Positions 15,036-22,694 of a stretch of 24,855 nt of DNA are shown here, one piece after another. The DNA is taken from assembly GCA_032229885.1 (NCBI GenBank), contig JAVYAJ010000353.1:1-24855 (forward strand), in the 5' to 3' direction. The notes beneath the pieces are model-generated. The model worked only from the letters and a program-made list of their open reading frames with translations, was not told the DNA's origin and made no database searches. Each line of letters opens with the position of its first letter. Positions within the stretch are counted from its first letter, which is position 1. Origin of the DNA: Anammoximicrobium sp032229885. Its GTDB lineage: Bacteria > Planctomycetota > Planctomycetia > Pirellulales > Pirellulaceae. Made by a program: the position numbers and the translations under genes.

Positions 15036-17555
15036 CTACCCGCCCCAATAAAACCCTCGGAAGAAACTGATCGCTACAAAAATCGCCAGCGCGCCGGCGG
15101 CGACGTATACCACGTAATCCCGCAGACGACCGGTCTGCACACGCTGCAAACGCACGCCAAATCGATAGATGCTGGTCGCGAATCCCACCAGCGAACCATC
15201 GACGATCAGGCTGTCGGCCACACGGTCCCAGACCTTCGCCAGGCGATTGGTCCACCGCGCCACGCCGTCGATCAGCCCGTCGAGCAACCGCCGGTCGAGC
15301 GCGGCGCTCAGCCGAGCCACCGCCTGCACCGGTCGGATAAACGCCAACGCGTACAGCTCGTCAAACCACCATTTGTTCAGCAGGAAGCGATGCGTGCGGG
15401 AAAAGTATCGCCGCACCTCGTCGGCCTGAATGTATCCCAGTGCATAGATCACGGTGGCCAACGCGATCCCCGCCCATGCGGTCAGCGTCGCTAGCCACGT
15501 CACGGGGACCACGATCGTCGCGTGTTGGCTCGGCTCGTGGGCAAAATGCTCGTTGGGCCACGTCATGCCGAGCCCGGGCGACGCCACGTCCGCCAGCGTG
15601 TGCGGCGGGCGCGATTGCTCCAATAGATTCACCACGCTCAAGCCGCTCCAGCGGCCCAGCCCGCCCGGCGGGCTCCATGCCACGGCGACGGCAAAGACGG
15701 CCAGGATCATCAGCGGCACGGTCATCACCCGCGGCGACTCGTGCGCGTGCGCGTACCGATCCGCGTCGCGCGGTTCGCCCACGAACGTCAAATACCACAT
15801 CCGAAACATGTAGAAGGCCGTGATCATCGCGCCGCCGGCCGCCGTGTAGAACAGCAGACTGGCCAGAAAATTGCGATTGTCCGCGTGCATCATGAACGAA
15901 TACGCCTGCTCGAGCACGCGGTCTTTGGAATAATAGCCGCTCAGCCCGATCACAAACGGAACGCTGATGCCCGCGATCGCCAGGCACCCGATCAGCATCG
16001 TATAGGCCGTGATGGGCATCTTTTTGCGCAGCCCGCCCATCAGTCGCATGTCGTTCGTGTGGACCGCGTGGATCACCGACCCCGAGCACAGGAACAGCAA
16101 GCTCTTGAAGAACGCGTGCGTGATCAAGTGCAACAGGCCCGCCACCCAGCCGCCGACGCCCAGCGCCAACATCATGTAACCGAGCTGACTGACGGTCGAA
16201 TAGGCCAATACGCGTTTGATGTCGGTGGCCGTGATCGCGATGGTGGCCGCCATGAACAAGGTGAGACACCCGACCAGGGCGATCACCAGCAGCACCTCGG
16301 GCGTGAACACGGGAAAGAATCGGCCGACCAGATACACGCCCGCCGCCACCATCGTCGCCGAGTGGACAAGCGCGGACACTGGCGTCGGGCCTTCCATCGC
16401 GTCCGGCAGCCAGACGTGCAACGGGAACTGGGCGCTCTTGCCCACGCAGCCGCAGAAGATGCCGATCCCCGCCACCACCAACAGGGCGTACCCGCGGGGG
16501 GACGGGCCGCCGCCTGGCCCGCCGTCCGGGCCGCCTTCCTGACCGCCGTCGCGCCACTGCGGCACACGCGCGGCGATGGCCCGTTCGATCTCGGCCTGGT
16601 CGGCCTGCCGATCCAGCCCGTCCACGACCTGAGCCACCTCGCGGTGCGCGGACAGGCGCACCATGCCGTCCGGCACGCGCAGCGGGCCGCCCGGAACCGG
16701 ACGCACAAGGCTGAAGATCCCCGGCTCGTGGCGCCGCGCGCCGTCCGCGTCGATGTGCGTCAGGTCGCCGAAGGCAAACGTGCCCAGCCCGCCCCACAAC
16801 GCCATCAGACCGACGATCATCCCGACGTCGCCCACGCGATTGACGATGAACGCTTTGTTGGCGGCACAGCACGCGCTCGGCCGCTCGATATAGAAGCCGA
16901 TCAGGAAATACGAGCAGATCCCGACCAACTCCCAGAACACGAAGACCATGAAGATGTTGCCGGCCAGGACAAGCCCCAACATGCTGAAGCTGAACAGCGA
17001 CAGGTACTGAAAAAACCGCACATAACGGCCGCGGCGCGTCAGGTAGGTTCCGTCTCGCAGCGTGACCTCGCGATCGGTTACCTCGCGCTGCTCGTCGTGC
17101 ATATACCCCATCGCGTAGAAATGGATGCAGGTGGCAATCACCGTGACCAGGCAGAACATGCAGATCGTCAGCGAGTCGATGTAATAACCGATCGACAACC
17201 GCAGCTTGCCGAACTGACCCAGCAGATAGTAGTCGCCCGCATAGGACGGCCCGGAGGCTGCGGCATGCCCGTCAGAACCGACCGCTGCGTCGGCCGCGCC
17301 CGTGTGCGGGGCGGGCGCCGACACAGCCTGCGCGGCGTGGGCCTCTGGCTCGCCGCCCGGGAAATGATGGCCCAGCCAGATCAGCAGCGAGATGGCCGAC
17401 AAGACGCCGGCGGCGGCGATCGCGCCGGTCGCCACGTACGCGCCGTCTCCCCATGCTTTTCCGAGCCGCGGCCCGAACAGCAGCAGAAAAAAGAACGACG
17501 CTAGCGGCAGCAGTGTCGCCAGCCCGAGCAGCCATGGCAATGCGGATGGTTCCAT
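15036..17555 (-). CDS. nuoL: NADH-quinone oxidoreductase subunit L
   Basis: An 839-residue NuoL, clearly longer than the usual 600-650. The core is complete: FMVFVFWELVGICSYFLIGF (E209), ANKAFIVNRVGDVGM, VGKSAQFPLHVWLPDAMEGP (K373, H380), TPVSALVHSATMVAAGVYL (H398) and TDIKRVLAYSTVSQLGYMM (K447). Extra sequence comes in two hydrophilic stretches. One is an Ala/His/Gly-rich loop (about residues 62-110). The other, about 90 residues (about 268-357), is charged and ends in a Gly/Pro/Asp repeat (GGPDGGPGGGPSP). The C-terminus carries the long amphipathic region and final helices expected of NuoL. The ATG at 17555 overlaps the nuoK stop by one base (TGATG). Confidence 0.96.
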   Translation of the reverse strand: MEPSALPWLLGLATLLPLASFFFLLLFGPRLGKAWGDGAYVATGAIAAAGVLSAISLLIWLGHHFPGGEPEAHAAQAVSAPAPHTGAADAAVGSDGHAAASGPSYAGDYYLLGQFGKLRLSIGYYIDSLTICMFCLVTVIATCIHFYAMGYMHDEQREVTDREVTLRDGTYLTRRGRYVRFFQYLSLFSFSMLGLVLAGNIFMVFVFWELVGICSYFLIGFYIERPSACCAANKAFIVNRVGDVGMIVGLMALWGGLGTFAFGDLTHIDADGARRHEPGIFSLVRPVPGGPLRVPDGMVRLSAHREVAQVVDGLDRQADQAEIERAIAARVPQWRDGGQEGGPDGGPGGGPSPRGYALLVVAGIGIFCGCVGKSAQFPLHVWLPDAMEGPTPVSALVHSATMVAAGVYLVGRFFPVFTPEVLLVIALVGCLTLFMAATIAITATDIKRVLAYSTVSQLGYMMLALGVGGWVAGLLHLITHAFFKSLLFLCSGSVIHAVHTNDMRLMGGLRKKMPITAYTMLIGCLAIAGISVPFVIGLSGYYSKDRVLEQAYSFMMHADNRNFLASLLFYTAAGGAMITAFYMFRMWYLTFVGEPRDADRYAHAHESPRVMTVPLMILAVFAVAVAWSPPGGLGRWSGLSVVNLLEQSRPPHTLADVASPGLGMTWPNEHFAHEPSQHATIVVPVTWLATLTAWAGIALATVIYALGYIQADEVRRYFSRTHRFLLNKWWFDELYALAFIRPVQAVARLSAALDRRLLDGLIDGVARWTNRLAKVWDRVADSLIVDGSLVGFATSIYRFGVRLQRVQTGRLRDYVVYVAAGALAIFVAISFFRGFYWGG

Positions 17556-17887
17556 CAGCCCTTCAAACGATCAGCTTGGTCGACGTCAATCGAGGTGTGG
17601 TTCACGTAAAAATTGAGGACGATCGCCAGCGCTACGGCCGCCTCGGCGGCGGCCAGCACGATCACGAACAGAACCATGACTTGGCCATCCATCCCCAGTG
17701 ATTGCGGGCGCAAGAAGTCGCTTCCGAACGCGATCAAGTTCACATTCGCCCCGTTGAGCACCAACTCGGCGCCCATCAGTATGCCCAAGGCGTTTCGCTT
17801 GGTCGCCATGCAGACGATCCCGGCCACGAACAACACGGCGCCGACTGCCAGGTAATGGGCCACCGTGATCGGAGCGAATATCGCCAT
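17555..17887 (-). CDS. nuoK: NADH-quinone oxidoreductase subunit K
   Basis: A 110-residue, three-helix subunit of complex I, homologous to MrpC. The conserved membrane glutamates are seen in LMGAELVLNGANVNLIAF and AAAEAAVALAIVL. ATG at 17887 is favoured because AAGGG (17900-17896) lies 8 bases upstream. A GTG at 17896 that overlaps the nuoJ stop (GTGA) is the alternative and would add three residues (Met-Lys-Thr). The family is about 100 residues, so either start fits. Confidence 0.95.
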   Translation of the reverse strand: MAIFAPITVAHYLAVGAVLFVAGIVCMATKRNALGILMGAELVLNGANVNLIAFGSDFLRPQSLGMDGQVMVLFVIVLAAAEAAVALAIVLNFYVNHTSIDVDQADRLKG

Positions 17888-17892
17888 CGTTT

Positions 17893-18468
17893 TCACCCTT
17901 CGCGCGTCTGTCGTCGCTTGGTTCGCGCCAAGTAGGCCGCCCCGATCAGCACCACCAGCAGATGCACGGAAATGATCACAAAGGGCAACAGAAAACCATG
18001 CTGCCCATTCAAGCGAACCCCGGTCAGCGCCAGCCCGATTTCCGCCGTCGTCTCGTACATCACCGGCCCCACGGCCGAGTCAGACGCCGACTCGGCCAGC
18101 AGCGGTTGTTTCCACCCGGCCACCGCCACGGTCTGCAGCAGCACCACCAGCAGCGCGCTGCCCACGAACAGCCCCAAGATCCACTCGCCTCCGCTGGTCT
18201 TCAACCGGATGAACTCGCGCTGCGCCGTCAACATGACGCCGAAGACCAGCAGGACCAGCGTCCCGCCCACGTACAACATCAACTGCATCGCGCCCACAAA
18301 CTCGGCGCCTGCCAAAAAAAACAGGCCGGCCACCGCGCCGAGCGACACAATCAGATACAGAGCCATCCGCACAATGTTGGGCGAGAACAGCACCGCCAGC
18401 GCACCGGTGCACGAGATCAACGCAAAGAGCCAGAAAAAAATCGCTTGCCATTCGAGTGCGGCCGACAT
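17893..18468 (-). CDS. nuoJ: NADH-quinone oxidoreductase subunit J
   Basis: A 191-residue, five-helix subunit of the complex I membrane arm (E. coli NuoJ has 184). Typical phrases are FWLFALISCTGALAVLFSPN, FFLAGAEFVGAMQLMLYVGG and a last helix before a basic C-terminus. The ATG at 18468 is supported by AAAGG a few bases upstream and lies 4 bases after the nuoH stop (TAA at 18475-18473). There is no room for nuoI between nuoH and nuoJ, where it normally lies. The region between the fourth and fifth helices (about residues 120-160) is hydrophilic and variable. Confidence 0.94.
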   Translation of the reverse strand: MSAALEWQAIFFWLFALISCTGALAVLFSPNIVRMALYLIVSLGAVAGLFFLAGAEFVGAMQLMLYVGGTLVLLVFGVMLTAQREFIRLKTSGGEWILGLFVGSALLVVLLQTVAVAGWKQPLLAESASDSAVGPVMYETTAEIGLALTGVRLNGQHGFLLPFVIISVHLLVVLIGAAYLARTKRRQTREG

Positions 18469-18472
18469 CGCT

Positions 18473-19738
18473 TTACCTTTGTGCGGTTGATGATTCGGCA
18501 ATCGCCCGGATCCCGGTCGCATCGAACGCCACGCCCGACGACGCCCCAGCCCATGCGCCGCCTGGCGCCGCGTCGGCTTGCAATGCCCAGCTTTCACGGA
18601 TCCCCGCCGGGCCGCTGGGCGTCACGGGCGCCAAGTCGTTCAATCCGGGGATGCCCAACACCTGCCAGGCGACAGCGCCCAAAAAGCAGACGGCCGCCAG
18701 CGGCACGCAATACTTGAGACACGTGGTTATCACCTGGTCGATCCGCAGTCGCGGCAGGGTCCAACGCACCCAGACCATCACGGTCACCCCCGCCACGCCC
18801 TTGAGGATCGTATTGGCGCATCCGCCCAAGTTGGCCAGATACCCCGTCAATCGCCACGCGGTCTCGTCCGGACCGTAGGCCCAATCCAACATGCGAAACA
18901 CGGGGATCGGTCCGTTCCAGCCGCCCAGAAAGACGATCGCGCACAGCACGCTGACCAGGAACATGGCGCCGTACTCGGCCATGAAGAAGAAACTCCACCG
19001 CAGCCCCGAGTACTCGGTGTGGAAGCCGGCCACCAATTCGCTTTCCGCCTCGGCCAAATCGAACGGCGCGCGATTGACGCTGGCGATGCAGCACGTGAAA
19101 TAGATCCAGAACGCGGCGAATGTGAACGGATCGTGAAAGATCAGCCAATTCGTGAACCAACCTGCCTGCATGTCAGCAATGGTCACAAGGTCCAATGTCC
19201 CGCACAGCAAGACGGGAATGACAATGCACAGCTTCAGCGGCACTTCGTAGCTCACGACTTGCGCCGCTTCGCGCATCGCTCCGTACAGTGACCATTTCGA
19301 GCCGGACGAATAACCAGCCAAGATGACGCCGAACACCTCCAGCGATAGAACCGCCAGAACGAAGAACAAACCCGTATGCAGATGCTGGCCGACCCAGCCG
19401 CTGGCAAACGGCAACGCCAGAAACGAGGTGAAACAGGCGACGAAACTGACGTACGGGGCGATGCGGAACAGAAACACGTCGGCTTCGCCCGGAGCCAGAT
19501 CTTCCTTGGTCAGCAGCTTGATGCCGTCGGCCAAGGTCTGCAGCCAGCCGAACCGCCCGCCGCTGCGCGTGGGCCCCAGCCGATCCTGAATTCGGCCGGA
19601 TACTTTGCGCTCTAGCCAGATAAAGAACAGGGCGCCGACCCCGACCACCGCCAAAATCCAGGCACAGTGGACGAGCGCAGCCGCGAAATAGGCCAGCCAT
19701 GGCGGCAGACTCACCGTCCTAATTAGAAACTCAGCCAC
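18473..19738 (-). CDS. nuoH: NADH-quinone oxidoreductase subunit H
   Basis: A 421-residue subunit that forms part of the quinone site at the junction with the peripheral arm. The family hallmarks are clear: FIWLERKVSGRIQDRLGPTR, LADGIKLLTKED, REAAQVVSYEVPL and NRAPFDLAEAESELVAGFHT. It is about 90 residues longer than the E. coli protein (325), mostly through a C-terminal extension (about residues 365-421, Ala/Gly/Ser-rich and probably soluble). The start is GTG at 19738 with AGGAG at 19753-19749, 10 bases upstream. It heads the nuoHJKLMN run; the upstream gene msrA is 113 bases away on the same strand. No nuoA-G gene is present in the window. Confidence 0.95.
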   Translation of the reverse strand: MAEFLIRTVSLPPWLAYFAAALVHCAWILAVVGVGALFFIWLERKVSGRIQDRLGPTRSGGRFGWLQTLADGIKLLTKEDLAPGEADVFLFRIAPYVSFVACFTSFLALPFASGWVGQHLHTGLFFVLAVLSLEVFGVILAGYSSGSKWSLYGAMREAAQVVSYEVPLKLCIVIPVLLCGTLDLVTIADMQAGWFTNWLIFHDPFTFAAFWIYFTCCIASVNRAPFDLAEAESELVAGFHTEYSGLRWSFFFMAEYGAMFLVSVLCAIVFLGGWNGPIPVFRMLDWAYGPDETAWRLTGYLANLGGCANTILKGVAGVTVMVWVRWTLPRLRIDQVITTCLKYCVPLAAVCFLGAVAWQVLGIPGLNDLAPVTPSGPAGIRESWALQADAAPGGAWAGASSGVAFDATGIRAIAESSTAQR

Positions 19739-19836
19739 GGATGGCGGACTCCTGCTGCGACGACGGCCACGGTCGCACGCGTCGATTCAAGGGCGGGCAA
19801 AACACAGATTCTGTTCAATTTGCCGTATCGCAGCAA

Positions 19837-19866
19837 GCCCCCGCAAGGGCATTAGGGGGCCTTTTT
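19837..19866. terminator. Hairpin straddling the msrA stop codon
   Basis: GCCCCC (19837-19842) and GGGGGC (19855-19860) form a 6-bp stem with a 12-base loop. Read on the plus strand it is followed by CTTTTT, the layout of an intrinsic terminator. Read on the minus strand, the direction of msrA, no T-tract follows and the msrA stop codon (19854-19852) lies in the loop. It could weakly attenuate msrA-nuo read-through or block antisense transcription; function is uncertain. Confidence 0.35.
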
Positions 19867-20556
19867 CAATTTGCCTTGGAAGACCTTCTCGAACTTGTCC
19901 ATCTTGGGACGAATCACGTACTGGCAATAACCCTGCGTCGGATTGGTTCGATAGTAGTTCTGATGGTAGGATTCGGCTTTGAAGAACTTGCCCAACGGGC
20001 GAATCTCGGTGACGATCGGCGCGTTCCACGCCCCCGAAAGGCCCAGCTCGCGCTTGCGCTGCTCGGCGATTCTCCGTTGTTGGTCATCGTGATAGAAAAT
20101 GACGGACCGGTATTGCGTGCCGACATCCGGGCCTTGCCGATTCAGCGTGGTCGGATCGTGTGTTTTCCAGAACACTTCGAGCAGTTCGTCATAGCTGATC
20201 TGGGCCGGGTCATAGCGGATCTGGCAAACTTCGGCGTGGCCCGTCCGCCCCGTGCAGACGGCTTCGTAGGTGGGGTTGTCCGTCCGCCCACCGGCATAGC
20301 CGGGCTCGACGCTCAACACGCCGACCAACCGCTGAAACACAGCTTCCACGCACCAAAAACAGCCCGCGCCAAAAGTTGCCACGGCGGTCGACGCGGTCTC
20401 GCCGTCGTCACTCGCGTTCGTCAACTGCCGCTCGGCTGCGCCCGCCGTATCCCCGATCGTCATCCGCGTTCCCTCCGATCCTCCGAATTGCATTAACCCC
20501 GACGCGATCAAAATCGCCAGCAGCAGGGCCGGTCTGCGTATCTTCGCCCCATTCAT
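19852..20556 (-). CDS. msrA: Peptide-methionine (S)-S-oxide reductase, probably exported
   Basis: A 234-residue MsrA. The catalytic motif GCFWCVE (residues 65-71, nucleophilic Cys 66) is followed by GYAGG, GHAEVCQIRYDP, FWKTHDPTTLNRQGPDVGTQYRS split over the usual positions, and YHQNYY near the C-terminus. MsrA repairs the S-epimer of oxidised methionine using thioredoxin-like donors. The core (about residues 57-225) is preceded by a hydrophobic N-terminus (about 8-24, LLLAILIASGLM) that looks like a signal peptide or anchor, pointing to action outside the cytoplasm. The ATG at 20556 is chosen because a purine-rich GGGGGA lies just upstream and the signal sequence starts there; the frame is open to 20637. 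It lies 113 bases upstream of nuoH and may or may not be co-transcribed. Confidence 0.93.
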   Translation of the reverse strand: MNGAKIRRPALLLAILIASGLMQFGGSEGTRMTIGDTAGAAERQLTNASDDGETASTAVATFGAGCFWCVEAVFQRLVGVLSVEPGYAGGRTDNPTYEAVCTGRTGHAEVCQIRYDPAQISYDELLEVFWKTHDPTTLNRQGPDVGTQYRSVIFYHDDQQRRIAEQRKRELGLSGAWNAPIVTEIRPLGKFFKAESYHQNYYRTNPTQGYCQYVIRPKMDKFEKVFQGKLKKAP

Positions 20557-20877
20557 CGAATCCCCCAAATTCCTCAGCTCGTACGATGCGCGTGTTGGAA
20601 TCACGGACAACACGGATGAAAAAACGGGCAGACGCACCGTCCTTGGCCGTGTGATCCGTGGTTCTCTTTCGCGTTTTTTTAGCCGATGTCAGGTTGCGGG
20701 CGAAAGCCCACGTTCGGGCGTGGCGGAAGACAATTTCCCGAGTTTTGAGAACCGTCTGGCACACAGACGCAGAGAGGCAAAGGTGCGAAGAACCGTACCC
20801 GTAGTCTCTTGCGCGTTGCCCGCCTTGTGCGTAGGGCTGCCTGCTTGCCTGAATCCGTTTCGGGCCAAGTTCTTGAC
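20557..20877. other. Intergenic region between msrA and the methylene-H4MPT dehydrogenase gene
   Basis: These 321 bases hold no gene I can support. A hairpin GGGC-GAAA-GCCC at 20698-20709, preceded by TTGC, resembles the TTGCGGGCG...GCCCGC hairpin at the left end of the window and may be a degenerate copy of the same repeat. The promoter for msrA is expected in the part nearest 20556. A plus-strand frame at 20651-20944 is Arg/Ser-rich, runs into the dehydrogenase gene and is not credible. Confidence 0.5.
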
Positions 20878-21780
20878 TTATAATCTCAGTTCCCGCGCGA
20901 TCGCCAGAATTTCTTCGGCGTCCAATACCTGGGAATTGTTTTGAAACAGCCGGCTGATCGCGGCGCGGTGGATTTTCATCTTCATCCCGCCGACGCCGAT
21001 AGCGCCATAACAGGCCGTCGCCCCGCGGGCGGTCCCGTCGTCGCTGGCCTTGATTCCGCCGATTCCCAGCGGCGGCACGGCGTTCAAGTCGACCGCGACG
21101 CGCAACGACGGCAGCGTTTGCCAGACGTCGGCCGGCAAGAGTTCGACCCCTGCTGCGCCCGCCGCGATCACAATCGAGGCTCCGTCCAGCGCGTCGCGCA
21201 GCTCGTTGCGCGTCGGCGCGATCGGCTCGAGTCGGGCCGACACGGGTCGCGTGGCCGTCGTCGAGTCCGTCTGCAGCCCGCGCCGCGACCCGATCCGCTC
21301 GCATACCTCACGGGCGCGCCCGATATCCCGCGAAGCGACTCGCACTCGCCCGCCATGCTGAGCCAGCAGCCGCACGACGCGCTGGCCGACCGATCCCGTC
21401 GCGCCCAACACGACCGCGGTCGCGTCGTCGAGCGATACATGGCGTCCCGCGGCCACGACGGCCGCCGCGGCAGTCGTGTTCGCCCCACTGGCGTCCATCA
21501 TCACCGACACCCGCATCGGCCCGAAAAAGGTCTGCTGAACCTGTTCCAACAACCGCTCAGCCGCCGTCACATCCGTTCCGCCGATGAAGATCGCCGTCGA
21601 TTTCAGATCCTGCGGCCCGCGGGTGAAGATGGCGCCGTGGACCAACTCGCGAACCTGGTCGTCACGCACGTTGGCGCGCGCCAGCAGATGGTCTACTCCG
21701 GCGTCGATCGCCACCACGGCATCGAACACGCTGGCATGGGCGTCCGGATCGAGCTGGACGAGGATCGTTGGCTTGCTCAT
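20878..21780 (-). CDS. NAD(P)-dependent methylene-tetrahydromethanopterin dehydrogenase (MtdB/MtdC type)
   Basis: A 300-residue enzyme that oxidises methylene-H4MPT to methenyl-H4MPT in the bacterial formaldehyde oxidation pathway. Its N-terminus (KPTILVQLDPDAHASVFDAV) is the family signature for binding the pterin substrate region, and GATGSVGQRV (residues 126-135) is the nucleotide-binding loop of the Rossmann domain. VDLNAVPPLGIGGIK and YGAIGVGGMKMKIHRAAI match the C-terminal part of the Mtd family. MtdB and MtdC classes cannot be told apart with certainty here. The ATG at 21780 has AAAGG about 9 bases upstream. fae lies upstream on the same strand, 229 bases away, so the enzyme would receive the product of Fae. 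Cofactor preference (NAD or NADP) is not evident. Confidence 0.93.
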   Translation of the reverse strand: MSKPTILVQLDPDAHASVFDAVVAIDAGVDHLLARANVRDDQVRELVHGAIFTRGPQDLKSTAIFIGGTDVTAAERLLEQVQQTFFGPMRVSVMMDASGANTTAAAAVVAAGRHVSLDDATAVVLGATGSVGQRVVRLLAQHGGRVRVASRDIGRAREVCERIGSRRGLQTDSTTATRPVSARLEPIAPTRNELRDALDGASIVIAAGAAGVELLPADVWQTLPSLRVAVDLNAVPPLGIGGIKASDDGTARGATACYGAIGVGGMKMKIHRAAISRLFQNNSQVLDAEEILAIARELRL

Positions 21781-21826
21781 CGCGCGTGCCTTTTTTTACG
21801 GGTGCGACGAAAACATCTTTGCGGCA

Positions 21827-21840
21827 CGGCCCGCGGGCCG
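21827..21840. repeat. 14-bp perfect GC palindrome between fae and the dehydrogenase gene
   Basis: CGGCCCGCGGGCCG reads the same on both strands. It lies about 50 bases upstream of the dehydrogenase start. Being purely G+C in a GC-rich genome, it may arise by chance more readily than the nearby mixed-base palindrome at 21964-21977. Confidence 0.3.
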
Positions 21841-21963
21841 CGGCCGCGTCGGATGCTCGAAAGACCGTCCCCCACGAGGTTCCACACCGAGCCGCGCGCG
21901 AAAGATCGTCCAACAGAACCCGAACGCGGTCGGGGGGCAAGGCTGCAACCAAAGAGTGCACAA

Positions 21964-21977
21964 CTCGTGTACACGAG
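21964..21977. promoter_or_regulatory. 14-bp perfect palindrome, candidate operator, between fae and the dehydrogenase gene
   Basis: CTCGTGTACACGAG is a perfect inverted repeat with no spacer. It lies 33 bases beyond the fae stop and about 187 bases upstream of the dehydrogenase start. With no loop it is a poorer RNA hairpin than a DNA site, so a dimeric regulator site is a reasonable guess. Its centre GTGTACAC resembles the palindrome GTGTACAGTACAC at 24813-24825. Confidence 0.35.
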
Positions 21978-22009
21978 ACGCGCGTGATGTTTAGAACTCG
22001 AAGAGGGCT

Positions 22010-22507
22010 CTAAAATCCCTGAAACGGGTGCGTGACACTGTCTTTTCCGTCCAGCATCTGGTCGACCGTCGGCGCGCCTTGCATCGCATTGGCGATGGCG
22101 GCCTTGGTGGCCTCGTAGTTGTAGTCGTAGATTTTCTTGTTGTCCTCGGCGGCGGGGTGAATGAACACGCCGCACACGATCACCAGGCCCTCGCAATCGC
22201 TCTTGGTGATTACGCCTTCGGCCACCGAGTCGGCGACGGCTTTGGCGACGGCCGCCTGAGCAGGGCCGAACATCTGGACCGCTTGCCGCATCCCCTTGAT
22301 CGTCACCTTGGTTACCATCACGGTCGACGGCTTGACCGCCAGGTTTGGCGCCAAGACAGCCAGCAGGTTCGTGTGGCCTTCGCTCTGTCGAGCCAGCGCG
22401 TTGGCGAACGCCACGCCGACGGGACCGTCCTTGCTGCCGATCATCAGGTCGATGTGGGCGACCTCGTTGCCTTCGCCGGCCAACGCTTCACCGATGTACA
22501 TGGACAT
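22010..22507 (-). CDS. fae: Formaldehyde-activating enzyme
   Basis: A 165-residue Fae, the usual family length. Fae speeds the condensation of formaldehyde with tetrahydromethanopterin to methylene-H4MPT in the cytoplasm, detoxifying and channelling formaldehyde. Family sequence is plain throughout: YIGEALAGEGNEVAHIDLMI, with the catalytic-type histidine at about residue 18; then GPVGVAFANALA, VKPSTVMVTKVTIKG and FGPAQAAVAKAVAD. The ATG at 22507 is chosen because AGAGAGG stands 8 bases upstream; an ATG two codons later (22501) is a minor alternative. It is divergent from the ATP-grasp gene across 187 bases, where a shared promoter region is expected, and upstream of the methylene-H4MPT dehydrogenase. 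The longer open frame to 22612 is discounted. Confidence 0.97.
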   Translation of the reverse strand: MSMYIGEALAGEGNEVAHIDLMIGSKDGPVGVAFANALARQSEGHTNLLAVLAPNLAVKPSTVMVTKVTIKGMRQAVQMFGPAQAAVAKAVADSVAEGVITKSDCEGLVIVCGVFIHPAAEDNKKIYDYNYEATKAAIANAMQGAPTVDQMLDGKDSVTHPFQGF

Positions 22508-22694
22508 GGAAGTTGCCTCTCTGCTGGGATGTGATGCAACAGCGATCCGAAGGCTGTCGCCTTGCCGTCCGCCGCCCCGCGCGTCTTCGAGCGGCGTCAC
22601 ACGTTGCGCCAACCACCACGCGGACGGCGCCCGCGTGTCCGGCTGGTACCGACCTAGCTGGTCGCTGGCGAGAGGCTAGCATACGATGGGATGA

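Noticed and set aside
15741..17504. Plus-strand frame of 587 codons opposite nuoL
   Set aside because: Rich in His, Gln, Arg and Asp, the usual shadow of a membrane protein in a GC-rich genome; nuoL on the other strand is certain.
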